Assembly (NCBI GenBank): GCA_009377645.1
Contig: WHTQ01000013.1
Location: 1-64,000 of the forward strand
Reading direction: 5' to 3'
Source of the DNA: Micromonosporaceae bacterium
GTDB lineage: Bacteria; Actinomycetota; Actinomycetes; Mycobacteriales; Micromonosporaceae
DNA length: 64,000 nt
A program made the position numbers and the translations under genes. Position 1 is the first letter of the stretch, and each line of letters starts with the position of its first letter. This document shows positions 25,179-34,127 of this stretch, one piece after another. The notes under the pieces were generated by a model that saw only the letters and a program-made list of their open reading frames with translations, made no database searches and was not told the DNA's origin.

Positions 25179-26354
25179 TCAGGGCCGCCGCAGGACCGCG
25201 ATGCTGCCGTCCCCCATATCGCCCCAGCCGGTGACGATCCCGACCTGGGCACCGTCCACCTGCGCCGCCCCGGCCGACCAGCGCAGCTGCCGGACCGCCT
25301 CGACCACGTGGTTCATCCCGAGCGCGTGCGCCTGCGAGAGCAGGCCACCGTGGGTGTTGACCGGCAGCCGGCCCCCCAGCTCGATGGCGCCGTCCCGCAC
25401 GAACCGCCCGCCCTCGCCGCGCGGGCAGAACCCGGCCTCCTCCAGCTGCTGGATCACCTCGAACGTGAAGCAGTCGTAGACCTGCGCGAAGTCGGCGTCC
25501 TCCGGGCCGATGCCGGCCGCCTGGTACGCCCGGGGGGCGGCGTCGGTCAGCCCGATCCGGAAGAAGTCCTCCCGGTTGACCACATCGGAGGCTGGTTCGG
25601 CCCGGCCCTCCGCGACCGCCGCGATCACCACCGGCGAGCTGACGCCCAGCCGCCGGGCGGTGGCCAGAGTGGACACCACCACCGCCGCGGCACTGTCGGT
25701 CTCCAGGCAGCAGTCGAACCGGCGGTAGGGCTCGGTCACCCACGGCGAGTCGAGGTGATCCTGCAGCGTCATCGGCCGTCCCCGCATCACCGCCCGAGGG
25801 TTCAGCTGGGCGTGCTTGCGGCACGCGACCGCCACCGCCCCGAACGACTCGGCGGCCGTCCCGAACTCGATCATGTGGCGGCGGGCCATCAATGCGTACA
25901 CCTGCGGGGGAGCGACCGTCCCGTATGGGCGGTAGTAGTCCCGGACGGTCTTGCGGAAGGTGGTGATCGCCACCTGCGAGGCCGCGTCCCGGGGGCGCAG
26001 CCCGGAGTAGCCGTTCCAGCCCACCGGGAGCACCACGAACCGGGCGGCGCCACTGGTGACCGCCAGCGACGCGTGCTGCAGGGACGCGACCGGGCTGGCG
26101 CCGCCCATGTTCACCTGCCCCGAGTAGCTGACCCGACGCATCCCCAGGTTGTCCTGCAGCTCCTCCATGGAAGCGTTGATGTAGGGTGCGATCGCGCCGT
26201 CGACCTCCCGCGGGTCGGTGCCGGCGTCGGCGATCGCCCGGCGGGCGGCCTGCAGCACCACCCCCAGGTCGGAGAGCCCGGAGCCGGGTTTGCGGCAGTA
26301 GTCGGTCTCACCCACGCCGATGATGCAGGCGACGTCCTGTCCGTCCACTGTCAT
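25179..26354 (-). CDS. SCP2-type thiolase-like protein (lipid-transfer/aldolase family)
   Basis: 391-aa thiolase-fold protein of the lipid-transfer-protein group. It lacks the standard C-x-S nucleophile motif (the region reads VNMGGASPVASLQHA) and the final CxGGG motif, but keeps NTHGGLLSQAHALG, characteristic of Ltp-type enzymes. Together with the DUF35 protein it probably catalyses retro-aldol or related C-C cleavage of a beta-hydroxyacyl-CoA rather than thiolysis. Its ATG overlaps the enoyl-CoA hydratase stop. Confidence 0.82.
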   Translation of the reverse strand: MTVDGQDVACIIGVGETDYCRKPGSGLSDLGVVLQAARRAIADAGTDPREVDGAIAPYINASMEELQDNLGMRRVSYSGQVNMGGASPVASLQHASLAVTSGAARFVVLPVGWNGYSGLRPRDAASQVAITTFRKTVRDYYRPYGTVAPPQVYALMARRHMIEFGTAAESFGAVAVACRKHAQLNPRAVMRGRPMTLQDHLDSPWVTEPYRRFDCCLETDSAAAVVVSTLATARRLGVSSPVVIAAVAEGRAEPASDVVNREDFFRIGLTDAAPRAYQAAGIGPEDADFAQVYDCFTFEVIQQLEEAGFCPRGEGGRFVRDGAIELGGRLPVNTHGGLLSQAHALGMNHVVEAVRQLRWSAGAAQVDGAQVGIVTGWGDMGDGSIAVLRRP

Positions 26355-27157
26355 TCCTTCCGGCGGTCGCTGTCCCGCCGCCGCTGGGACAGCCGGTCCA
26401 GGGCCGCGTCGATGCCGCGGCGGGCCGGTTCCGACACCCGGACCCGGGCGCTCTCCTGGGTGGCCAGCGCCACCGCGGCGTCCCGGCTCGGCGCCGACCG
26501 CAGCAGCGGCAGCAGCCGTTTGATCGCCCGCTGGGCGGCGCCGTCCCCGGCCAGCAGCTCGGCGACCACCGCCGCCACCGCCGGGTCCAGCCGCTCCGGT
26601 GCCACCACCTCGTGCACCAGCCCGGCGGCCCGGGCCTGCGCCGCGGTCAGCCGCTCCCCGCTGATCAGGTGCCGGCGGGCCGCCGACGGGCCGAGCTTGT
26701 CCAGCAGGTAGGGCGCGATCACCGCCGGGATGATCCCGACCCGCACCTCGGTGCACCCGAACCGCGCCGACTCGCTCGCGACCACCACGTCCGCGCACGC
26801 CGCCAGCCCGGTGCCGCCACCCAGCGCCGGGCCTTGCACCCGGGCGACCACCGGGCAGGGGCACTCGTCCAGGCTCTGGAACAACCGGCTGAGCACCTGG
26901 CTGTCGAGCAGGTTCCGGTGGTACGTCTCATCGGCCATCGCACGCAGCGAGGTCAGGTCGCCGCCGGCGGAGAACGCGCTGCCGCGACCGGCCAACACCA
27001 GCACCCGGGTACGCGGGTCGTCGCCGACCCGCCGCACCGCGTCGGTCAGCTCGGCCACCAGGTCGGGCACGAGCGCGTTGCGGCTGTCCGGACGGTTCAG
27101 CCACACCCACGCCACCGCGTGGTCGTGGTGCTCGACCTCGACTGCCGGTCCGGTCAC
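26351..27157 (-). CDS. Enoyl-CoA hydratase/isomerase family protein
   Basis: 268-aa crotonase-fold protein. Start VAWVWLNRPDSRNAL, oxyanion loop GRGSAFSAGGDLTSLRA, and second motif RVQGPALGGGTGLAACADVVVAS. In place of the two hydratase glutamates it has EVRVGIIPAVIAPYL, so one acidic residue of the usual pair appears to be missing; isomerase or C-C hydrolase activity is possible. GTG start overlaps the stop of the upstream CoA ligase. Would supply the hydroxyacyl-CoA for the thiolase-like/DUF35 pair. Confidence 0.88.
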   Translation of the reverse strand: MTGPAVEVEHHDHAVAWVWLNRPDSRNALVPDLVAELTDAVRRVGDDPRTRVLVLAGRGSAFSAGGDLTSLRAMADETYHRNLLDSQVLSRLFQSLDECPCPVVARVQGPALGGGTGLAACADVVVASESARFGCTEVRVGIIPAVIAPYLLDKLGPSAARRHLISGERLTAAQARAAGLVHEVVAPERLDPAVAAVVAELLAGDGAAQRAIKRLLPLLRSAPSRDAAVALATQESARVRVSEPARRGIDAALDRLSQRRRDSDRRKE

Positions 27158-29328
27158 TGGTCGCCCCCCTCCACCGGTTCGGCCGCCGCCTGGCCCACCA
27201 GTCGGGCGTCCACAGCGGACACCCGACCGGCGGACAGGTCGACCACCACCGGGTTGAGGTCGATCGCGGCGTACCCACCGGCCTGTATCGCGGTCGCGAC
27301 GGTCACCACCACCTCGGCCAGCCGCGTAGTCAGCGCCCGGTCCCGGGCCGTGAGGAACGCCCCGACCCGGGACCGGGCGACCAGCCGGCGCGCGCCCCCG
27401 TTCGTGAGCCCACGCGCCGGCGCGACGGCGACGTCGGCGGCGAACTCGACCGCCGAGCCGCCGGCGCCGAACAGCACCACCGGCCCGAACCCGGGGTCCC
27501 GCTTGCCTCCGACGTAGACCTGGAGCTCGCCGAACACGAACGGCTCGACCACCACCTGCGGGGCCTCGACACCGGCGCCGGCCAGCGAGTCGAGCAGCTC
27601 GCGGACCGCGGCGGCGACCTCGCCGCGATCCCGCAGCCCCAGCCGGACCAGCCCCGCCTGCGACTTGTGCGTACCGCTGGGGACGTCTGCCTTGGCCACC
27701 ACCGGGAACCCGACCGTGCCGGCGAACTCAGCGGCCGCCTGCGGGTCCGTGAACACACCCCCGTCCGCGAACGGCACGCCGAGGCCGGCCAGTGCGGTGC
27801 GGACCCGCCAGTAACCGGCGTCGGGCGGCAGTGCCCGGAGCCCGTCCAGCGCCGCCGTGGCCTCGCCCGGATCGGCACCGGCGGGTGGCGCCGGGGCGGC
27901 AAGCGCGAAGTAGGTCGTGATCGCGGCCACCGCCCGGCTGGAGCTGTCGAACAGCGCCATCCCGTCAGCCCGGAGGTCGGACTCCACACCATCGCTGAGC
28001 CCGGGCACCGTCCAGAGTGAAGCTGCCACCCGCCGGCCGGAGTCCCGGGCGGCCTGGCAGGCCCGCCGCATCGAGGTCCGGAGCAGCTCACCCTGGACCG
28101 GGGCGGCCAGCAGGTACGCGGGGAAGTCGTTGCCGGTCACGAACGAGCGCACCGCCTCGACGAACTGTTCCTCCCGGCCGATCACGTCGCCGGTCGGGTC
28201 GAACGGGTTGCCCACCTCGGCCAGCGGTGACCGTTCCCGCACCGAGCGCCGGAACGCCTCCGAGACCGGCGGGAGCGCGACCCCGGCCTCCGATGCCTGG
28301 TCGGCGATCAGCGCACCCTCGCCGCCGGAGAATGCCAGCACGCCCAGGCCGGGCTGGCCGGTCGCCGGCTGCGGCGGCCCCCAGGCCTGCAGCAGCATCG
28401 GGACCTCCCAGAGCTGGTCGAGGTCGGTTACGACGGTGGCGCCGGCGTCGGTCAGCACCGCCTGCTGCACCGCCCACTCGCCGGCCAGCGAACCGCTGTG
28501 CGACGCGACCGCTTCGGCTCCGCGGGCGGTGCGGCCGAGCTTGAGCAGAAGCACCGTCTTGTCCCGCTCCCGGGCCTGGCGGCAGACGCGTACCGCCTTG
28601 GCCGCCGGCCCGGCGTCTTCCAGGACCATCGCCACGACCCGGACCCGCTCGTCGTCGAGCAGGTAGCTGGCGACGTCCCACACGTCGCAGAACGCCTGCA
28701 GGCCGGTGGCGACCGCGTAGCCCACCCCGACCCCGCGGGCCTGCGCGCGGTTGTAGACGATGTTGTTCACCGCGCCGCTCTGCGAGACCAGCGCCAGCGG
28801 TCCACCGCGCACCTGGCCGGCCGGAAGCTGGTTGCCGGAGGCGCGGGGGAGGTAGTGGTCGAGCAGGTTGGACAGACCGGTGGTGCTCGGGCCCAGCACG
28901 GTGATGCCGGAGCCGGCCAGGACCTGCCGGAGCTGGGCCAGCCGGTGCCGGCCGGGCTCCCCCGAACCTCCTTCGCCGAACCCGGAGGCCACGATCACCA
29001 GCGAGGCCACTCCGCGGTCCCGGCACTCGGCGGCCACCTCGATGGCGGCGTCCGCGGCGACCAGCAGGATCGCGGAGTCCACCGGCTGACCGATCGCGGA
29101 CACGCTGGGATAGGTGGGCCGGCCGGCCACTTCGGACCGGCTCCGGGACACCAGGTGCACCTCGCCGCGGTAGCCGTGCGAGAGCAGGTTGTGCACCGCC
29201 GCCCCGCCGAACCGGCTCACGTCGTCACTGGCGCCGACGACCGCCACCGACCTGGGGGCCAGCAGTCTGGCCAGACCCGCCAAGGGGGGTCCGGACTGGG
29301 TGGCCGCCGTCGCTTGCTGACCGGTCAC
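27154..29328 (-). CDS. ADP-forming acyl-CoA ligase-type protein (fused alpha and beta domains)
   Basis: 724-aa protein with the acetate-CoA ligase (ADP-forming) layout: CoA-binding Rossmann domain (PRSVAVVGASDD, residues 15-130), succinyl-CoA-ligase-like domains with phosphohistidine loop ASHSGSLAG (about residue 325), and a C-terminal ATP-grasp domain (KADVPSGTHKSQAGLV to IDLNPVVV). All expected parts are there. GTG start overlaps the upstream stop. It sits in one operon with an AMP-forming ligase, so the pathway has two ways of making or using a CoA thioester. Confidence 0.85.
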   Translation of the reverse strand: MTGQQATAATQSGPPLAGLARLLAPRSVAVVGASDDVSRFGGAAVHNLLSHGYRGEVHLVSRSRSEVAGRPTYPSVSAIGQPVDSAILLVAADAAIEVAAECRDRGVASLVIVASGFGEGGSGEPGRHRLAQLRQVLAGSGITVLGPSTTGLSNLLDHYLPRASGNQLPAGQVRGGPLALVSQSGAVNNIVYNRAQARGVGVGYAVATGLQAFCDVWDVASYLLDDERVRVVAMVLEDAGPAAKAVRVCRQARERDKTVLLLKLGRTARGAEAVASHSGSLAGEWAVQQAVLTDAGATVVTDLDQLWEVPMLLQAWGPPQPATGQPGLGVLAFSGGEGALIADQASEAGVALPPVSEAFRRSVRERSPLAEVGNPFDPTGDVIGREEQFVEAVRSFVTGNDFPAYLLAAPVQGELLRTSMRRACQAARDSGRRVAASLWTVPGLSDGVESDLRADGMALFDSSSRAVAAITTYFALAAPAPPAGADPGEATAALDGLRALPPDAGYWRVRTALAGLGVPFADGGVFTDPQAAAEFAGTVGFPVVAKADVPSGTHKSQAGLVRLGLRDRGEVAAAVRELLDSLAGAGVEAPQVVVEPFVFGELQVYVGGKRDPGFGPVVLFGAGGSAVEFAADVAVAPARGLTNGGARRLVARSRVGAFLTARDRALTTRLAEVVVTVATAIQAGGYAAIDLNPVVVDLSAGRVSAVDARLVGQAAAEPVEGGDQ

Positions 29329-29966
29329 TGTGGCCCGTCCGGACCGCCGGGCGACGGTTCCGGTGGCCGGCGCTGCTCGGCCGGCTTGAAGACCCAGTGC
29401 TGCTCGCATCCGTCCGCACCCTGGAACCGGCACCGGATCACGTCCACCCGCTCCAGGTTGTCGTCGGCGGCGACGTAGCCCTCGAAGCAGCCGGCCTCGA
29501 ACGCCTCGGTGTACTTCCCGTTGCCCGGGTTGTCCTCGCTGAAGTAGATGCACTGGCGGCGCCGGACTACGCAGGTGGTGTCGTCATACTCCGCGAACAG
29601 CGCGGCGGCGTGTTTCGGCCCCCGGATCGCGTGCACAAGATCCTGGTAGAGCGCCATCATCCGGGGCTCTCCCCGGCGCTCCCGATGGTAGGCCGCCAGC
29701 AGGGTGGCGTAACCGCGTCCGCCGTACCGGCGGCCGATCTCCCGGGCGATCTGCTGCGCCGCCTGCTCGCCGACCACCTCCTCGGCGACCGTGTAGAAGG
29801 TCTGGAAGTTCGCCTCGATCTGCCGGCTCATGCTGTAGACGAGGTGGTCGACCGTCAGCTCCTGGATGGGGGTCTCATACCGGTCCATCCGCTGTCGCTC
29901 CGCCGGGCTCAGGCCAGCCCCCGGGTAGAACAGCAGCCGGTCTTCCGAGTAGCTCTCCCGCGCCAT
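29325..29966 (-). CDS. ATC-hydrolase / V4R-like protein, function uncertain
   Basis: 213-aa soluble protein, first gene of the six-gene operon. The C-terminal half has CIYFSEDNP, an FEAGCFEGY turn and the ending CRFQGADGCEQHWVF, which recall the L-2-amino-thiazoline-4-carboxylate hydrolase family and the related V4R small-ligand-binding fold. The N-terminal half is helical. ATG at 29966 is preferred to GTG 29972 because GGAG is at proper distance. Role in the pathway unknown; substrate binding or ring hydrolysis is conceivable. Confidence 0.5.
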   Translation of the reverse strand: MARESYSEDRLLFYPGAGLSPAERQRMDRYETPIQELTVDHLVYSMSRQIEANFQTFYTVAEEVVGEQAAQQIAREIGRRYGGRGYATLLAAYHRERRGEPRMMALYQDLVHAIRGPKHAAALFAEYDDTTCVVRRRQCIYFSEDNPGNGKYTEAFEAGCFEGYVAADDNLERVDVIRCRFQGADGCEQHWVFKPAEQRRPPEPSPGGPDGPQ

Positions 29967-29995
29967 CGACACGCTCCGACGGTAGTTGCCGCCAC

Positions 29996-30037
29996 GTTTA
30001 CATGGTGAAACCTACTTCCATGAGAGTCGCCAGTCAA
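29996..30037 (-). promoter_or_regulatory. Promoter and operator of the six-gene operon
   Basis: Minus strand: -35 TTGACT (30037-30032), 17-bp spacer, -10 TAGGTT (30014-30009), and operator TTTCACCATGTAAAC (30010-29996) overlapping the end of the -10 box. The operator matches those at 31019, 47515 and 47736. Confidence 0.65.
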
Positions 30038-30067
30038 GAAGGGCAGGCGTGGGATAGCCCACGGTAC

Positions 30068-30082
30068 GGGCGGCTCCCGCCC
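30068..30082. terminator. Short GC hairpin after iclR
   Basis: GGGCGG-CTC-CCGCCC hairpin 37 bp downstream of the IclR stop (minus strand). Possible terminator between the regulator and the operon downstream of it. Confidence 0.3.
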
Positions 30083-30118
30083 GACCGGGCGGTGCGGCGG
30101 TGCCGGGTCCGAGCCTAG

Positions 30119-30880
30119 CTACGCCCGCTGGAACCCGAGCTGCTCGTCGATCTGGTGCACCTCGTCGACCAGGAACGGCAGCGCGTCCATCATCCGCTGG
30201 CGGGTCCACCGGGTGCCCGGCCCGGTGACGTTGATGCAGGCGTTGACCTCGCCGTGCGGCCCGAACAGCGGGAACGCGATCGCGCTCGCGCCCGGGATGG
30301 TCTCCCCGACGGTGATCGCGTACCCGGCCTTGCGGATCGCTTCGGCCGAGCGCACCAGCTTCGGCTTGTTCATCCGCACGGTCCGGTCGGAACCACCGTC
30401 CAGCACCAGCTGCAGGCGCTCGGCCGACCACGCCACCAGCACCCGCCCGGAGGCGCCAGCCGGCAGGTTGAACACCCGCCCGACTCCGGTGGCGGCCCGG
30501 ATCGGCTCCCGGCTGACCAGCTCGGCCAGGCAGACCCGGCTCTGGCCCATCGCGACGTGCAGGCCGACCGTCTCGCCGGTGCCGGCGCGCATCCGCTCCA
30601 GGTGTGGCATCGCGGCGACGACCAGCTCGTCCTGGTCGCCCCGTTGCAGCACCACCCGGGCCAGGCTCATGATGGTCGGCCCCAGGCTGTAGCGCCCGGT
30701 CGCCTGGTCCTGGACCAGGAACTTGCTGCGCTGCAGCGCCTTCACCATCCGGTGGGCGGTGGACAGCGTGAGCCCGGTCCGCTGCGCGACCTCGGTCAGG
30801 GTGAGGGTCGGCTCGTTCTCGGTCCAGCACAACAGGACACTGAGGAGGCGGTTCACCGCCTGCGAACCCCGCTCGGTCAT
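30119..30880 (-). CDS. IclR-family regulator (first)
   Basis: 253-aa regulator: N-terminal winged helix (TLTEVAQRTGLTLSTAHRMV) and a GAF-like ligand domain (GETVGLHVAMGQSRVCLAE, residues 90-240). ATG at 30880 is preceded by AGGGAGG. It stands just upstream of the six-gene operon and divergent from the EamA-GntR operon, both of which carry the shared operator, so it is a leading candidate for the regulator of that regulon. Ligand probably the substrate or a CoA ester of it. Confidence 0.9.
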   Translation of the reverse strand: MTERGSQAVNRLLSVLLCWTENEPTLTLTEVAQRTGLTLSTAHRMVKALQRSKFLVQDQATGRYSLGPTIMSLARVVLQRGDQDELVVAAMPHLERMRAGTGETVGLHVAMGQSRVCLAELVSREPIRAATGVGRVFNLPAGASGRVLVAWSAERLQLVLDGGSDRTVRMNKPKLVRSAEAIRKAGYAITVGETIPGASAIAFPLFGPHGEVNACINVTGPGTRWTRQRMMDALPFLVDEVHQIDEQLGFQRA

Positions 30881-30985
30881 GTCCCTCCCTGAAACGCCCC
30901 GTACCGCACCGGCTGTCCGGTTTCGGCTGCGGGATCGGGCCACCAGCCTGCCACGTCCCGGCTCCGGCCACCGCCCTGTCCGGCC

Positions 30986-31033
30986 TTGACCGGCGGCCGG
31001 GCGCACTCCTACCATCGCTATCACCATGCAGAA
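30986..31033 (+). promoter_or_regulatory. Promoter and operator of EamA-GntR operon
   Basis: -35 TTGACC (30986-30991), 18-bp spacer, -10 TACCAT (31010-31015), then TATCACCATGCAGAA (31019-31033), 11 of 15 positions identical to the operator of the six-gene operon. A 10-codon frame (ATG 31026 to TGA) starts inside the operator; its meaning is unclear. Confidence 0.55.
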
Positions 31034-31164
31034 ACGACTGCCACATTCTAGGCGGTGAGGGTAGGGGGCTGGAACAGGGCAGGTCGGTGGAGGCGCCGGG
31101 GTCCCCGCGGGAGGCCGGGCGGCCGGGACAGAGAGGCCGTGTGGCCGGGACAGAGGGGAGCCAG

Positions 31165-32061
31165 GTGCGGCGTCCGGAGGCGGGCCCCGGTGTGGCGCCG
31201 GTGGGGGCGGCGCTGGTCGGAGTCTTCCTCTACAGCCTCTCGCCGGTGCTGGTGCGGGCCAGTGAGCTGTCCGGGCCGGTGTTCGCCTTCTGGCGGATGC
31301 TGCTGGCGGTCCCGGTGCTCCTGCTGGCGGTCGCCGTGGCTCGGCGCGGCCGCCCGGAACCGGTCGGCGCCGGCAACGGCTGGTGGTTGCCGGTCGCCGG
31401 CGGGGTCGGGCTGGCCGCCAACCAGCTGGCGACGATGAGCGCCCTGAAGCTGACCTCGGTGGCCAACGTGGCGCTGATCGGCACCCTCGCTCCACTGATC
31501 ATCGCCGGTCTCGGGGTCTGGCTGCTGCGGGAGCGGCAGCGGCCGATGTTCTGGGTATGGACGCTGGTCGCGATGGCCGGAGCGATGTTCGTCGTGGTGG
31601 CCGAGTCCGGTGGGGTCGACGCGAGCGTCTGGGGGATGGTGCTGGCGCTGGTCGGTGTGGTGGCGTTCGCCGTGTTCATGCTCTGTGCCCGGCACAGCAG
31701 CCGGACCCTGTCCCAGTTCCTGTTTCGCAGCACGGTCGCCGGCGCGGTGCTGCTCACCGGGTTCGTGCTGGTGACCGGGGCCGACCTGACGGTGGGCAGC
31801 CGGGCGGACCTGCTGCGGGTGGCGGCGGTGGTGCTCGGCAGCGGCACGGTGGGGCACTGGCTGTTCACCTGGTCACTGCGGGCCACGTCGGCCGGCTTCG
31901 GGGCGGTCATGCGGTTGCTCCAGCCGGTGCTGGCCGGGATCATCGCCTGGCTGCTGCTGGCCGAGTCAGTCACCGCCCCGCAGCTGATCGGCGGCGGAGT
32001 CATCCTGGCCGGCGTCACCGCCGTGGTGCTCGAGAGCCGGCGGCCGCCGCCGCTGGTCTGA
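31165..32061 (+). CDS. EamA-family (DMT) transporter
   Basis: 298-aa membrane protein with ten hydrophobic helices in two EamA repeats (LVRASELSGPVFAFWRM in the first; AVMRLLQPVLAGIIAWLLL in the second). DMT transporters usually export metabolites. GTG at 31165 has GGGGAG at 5 nt and gives the family's normal N-terminus; earlier in-frame starts add a hydrophilic tail. It shares the operator with the catabolic operons, so it may move the substrate or a toxic intermediate. Confidence 0.85.
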   Translation: MRRPEAGPGVAPVGAALVGVFLYSLSPVLVRASELSGPVFAFWRMLLAVPVLLLAVAVARRGRPEPVGAGNGWWLPVAGGVGLAANQLATMSALKLTSVANVALIGTLAPLIIAGLGVWLLRERQRPMFWVWTLVAMAGAMFVVVAESGGVDASVWGMVLALVGVVAFAVFMLCARHSSRTLSQFLFRSTVAGAVLLTGFVLVTGADLTVGSRADLLRVAAVVLGSGTVGHWLFTWSLRATSAGFGAVMRLLQPVLAGIIAWLLLAESVTAPQLIGGGVILAGVTAVVLESRRPPPLV

Positions 32062-32126
32062 CCCCGTCCGGGAGTGCTCTACGCTCGTGGCATCGTCGGG
32101 TCCGGACCGCGACCGATGGGACACGG

Positions 32127-33011
32127 ATGCAGCTGCAGCAGCCCAAGCTCGCCGACCTGGTGGCGCGCACCCTCCGGGACCGGATCCTGTCCGGTGAGCT
32201 CCAGGACGGTGACGAGCTGCCCCGCCAGGAGGACCTGCTGCGCGAGTTCGGAGTGAGCAAGCCGTCGCTGCGGGAGGCGCTGCGGATCCTGGAGGCGGAG
32301 GGGCTGGCCACCGTGCGGCGCGGCAACCGCGGCGGGGCGGTCGTGCACGTACCGAAGGCGCAGAACGCCGCCTTCATGATCGGGCTGACCCTCCAGTTCC
32401 GTGGCGTCCCGCTGGCCGACGTCGGCCACGCGCTGCGGGCGATCGAGCCGGTCTGCGCCGGGCTGTGCGCCGCCCGCGACGACCGGGACCGGGAGGTGGT
32501 CCCGGCGCTGCGGGAGATCCAGCAGGCGACCCAGCTCAGCGTCGGCGATCCGGTCGAGTTCACCGGCTGCACCCGGCGGTTCCATCAGGAGATCGTGGGC
32601 CGGTGCGGCAACCAGACCCTGATCCTGGTGGTCGGTGCGCTGGAGGCGATCTGGTCCTCACCGGAGCGCAGCTGGGCCGACCAGGCCACCCGGCAGGGCC
32701 GGTTCCCGGACCGGGGGCAGCGGCTGCGGGGCATCCGGGCGCATGAGCGGCTGATCGGGCTGATCGGAAGCGGTGACGTGGAACGGGTGCAGCGGTTCGC
32801 CGCGTCGCACCTGCGGGACAGCCTGGCCCACATGATCGTCGACACTGCGGGCGACACCGTCCAGCCGCTCCGCGCGCCGGACGGCCCGCGGTCGGCACCG
32901 GGAGCCGGGCCGGCCGGCTCAGCCGACCCGGACGACCACCGCCTCCGCCTCGCCCACCCCGCCGCAGATGGTGACCAACCCGGTCCCACCGCCCCGCGCG
33001 GTGAGCTGTGA
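32127..33011 (+). CDS. GntR/FadR-family regulator
   Basis: 294-aa regulator: winged helix at residues 1-75 (LPRQEDLLREFGVSKPSLREALRIL), then an all-helical FCD domain (residues 90-240) and a disordered Pro/Gly/Ala tail. The last 93 bp overlap the thiolase on the other strand, so the tail may be read-through and not essential. Downstream of EamA in the same operon. FCD regulators sense carboxylic or acyl-CoA-type ligands; candidate for the shared operator or for the palindrome at 36898. Confidence 0.88.
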   Translation: MQLQQPKLADLVARTLRDRILSGELQDGDELPRQEDLLREFGVSKPSLREALRILEAEGLATVRRGNRGGAVVHVPKAQNAAFMIGLTLQFRGVPLADVGHALRAIEPVCAGLCAARDDRDREVVPALREIQQATQLSVGDPVEFTGCTRRFHQEIVGRCGNQTLILVVGALEAIWSSPERSWADQATRQGRFPDRGQRLRGIRAHERLIGLIGSGDVERVQRFAASHLRDSLAHMIVDTAGDTVQPLRAPDGPRSAPGAGPAGSADPDDHRLRLAHPAADGDQPGPTAPRGEL

Positions 33012-34127
33012 GACCAGGGTCATGACCAGCCGGCCAGCGGTCGCGCCGGTCGGGTGACCGACCGCGATCGCCCCACCACCCACATTGGTCCGCTCCCGGA
33101 GGTGCTCGGCCCGGTGCTGGTCCCGGTCAGCCAGTTCCAGTGTGGTCACCAGGGGCACCGCCGCGAACGCCTCGTTCACCTCCAGGAGGTCCACGCCGGA
33201 CAGGTCCAGGCCGGCCCGCCGCAGCGCCAGCCGGGCCGCCCGGGCGGGCATCGACGCGATCTGCTGCGGGTCGCCGGAGGCCATCGCGAAGCCGGACAGC
33301 TGGGCCCGGACCGGCACTCGTTGCTCCCGGGCCCACGCGCCCGACGTCAGCACCAGCGCGGACGCGCCACTGCTGAGGTCGGGCGCGTTGCCGGCGGTGA
33401 CGGTGGTGCTTCCGTTCACGGTCGGCAGGGCCGACAACGCCGCGAGCGTGGTTCTGGGGCGGGGGACCTCGTCCCGGTCCAGGAGCACCGGGCCGCCCTC
33501 AGCGTCCGGCGCGTCCACCGGCACCAGCTCGGCGTCGAGCCGGCCGGCGGCCAGCGCCAGCTGGTAGCGTTCCTGGCTGCGCACCGCCCACTCGTCCTGC
33601 TCGACCCGGTCCACTCCGTACTGTCCGGCCTCCACGGCGGCCTGAACCGCCCGCGGAACCCCGGAGTGCGGGCAGGCCACCACCAGCTGGTCGGTCAGCT
33701 GCAGGTCACCCAGCCGGCTGCCGAACCGGGCGGTCTCCAGGAAGTAGGGCACCCGGCTGAGGTTGTCGACCCCACCGGCCACCGCCACGGCAGTGTCCCC
33801 GAGCCGCAGCCCCCGGCTGGCCAGAGCGACCGCCGCCAGCGACGAGCAACAGGCCCGATCCACGGTGTACGCGGAGCGGTCCTCCGGGATGCCGGACCGT
33901 AGCTGCACCTGCCGGGCCACCGAGCGCTCCGAGCCCGGGAAGTTGACCCCGACCGCCAGCTCCGCCACCGCCGCCGGTTCGACCCCGGAGCGCGCGACCG
34001 CGGCCCGCACCGCGACCGCGCCCAGCACCGGCAGCCGGACCCCGCGCAGCGCCCCGCCGAACCTGCCGAACGGGGTCCGCGCGTACCCGGCGACCACCAC
34101 CTGCTCCGCCGGCCCGCTACCGGCCAT
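32919..34127 (-). CDS. Thiolase (acetyl-CoA acyltransferase)
   Basis: 402-aa thiolase with the full catalytic set: nucleophile Cys93 in DRACCSSLAAV (a Cys-Cys pair), His in GHPTGATAG, and final Cys in CGGVGEAEA. Performs thiolytic cleavage at the end of a beta-oxidation-like cycle. Third gene of the operon NMO-like / mutase / thiolase; its start overlaps the mutase stop by 11 bp. Confidence 0.9.
   Translation of the reverse strand: MAGSGPAEQVVVAGYARTPFGRFGGALRGVRLPVLGAVAVRAAVARSGVEPAAVAELAVGVNFPGSERSVARQVQLRSGIPEDRSAYTVDRACCSSLAAVALASRGLRLGDTAVAVAGGVDNLSRVPYFLETARFGSRLGDLQLTDQLVVACPHSGVPRAVQAAVEAGQYGVDRVEQDEWAVRSQERYQLALAAGRLDAELVPVDAPDAEGGPVLLDRDEVPRPRTTLAALSALPTVNGSTTVTAGNAPDLSSGASALVLTSGAWAREQRVPVRAQLSGFAMASGDPQQIASMPARAARLALRRAGLDLSGVDLLEVNEAFAAVPLVTTLELADRDQHRAEHLRERTNVGGGAIAVGHPTGATAGRLVMTLVSQLTARGGGTGLVTICGGVGEAEAVVVRVG

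Noticed and set aside
23100-26711. A plus-strand open frame of about 1200 codons opposite the ligase operon
   Set aside because: Its amino-acid composition is extreme (Arg, His, Gly, Pro, Gln) with no domain, and three well-supported genes with tight overlaps lie on the other strand. It results from high GC content.
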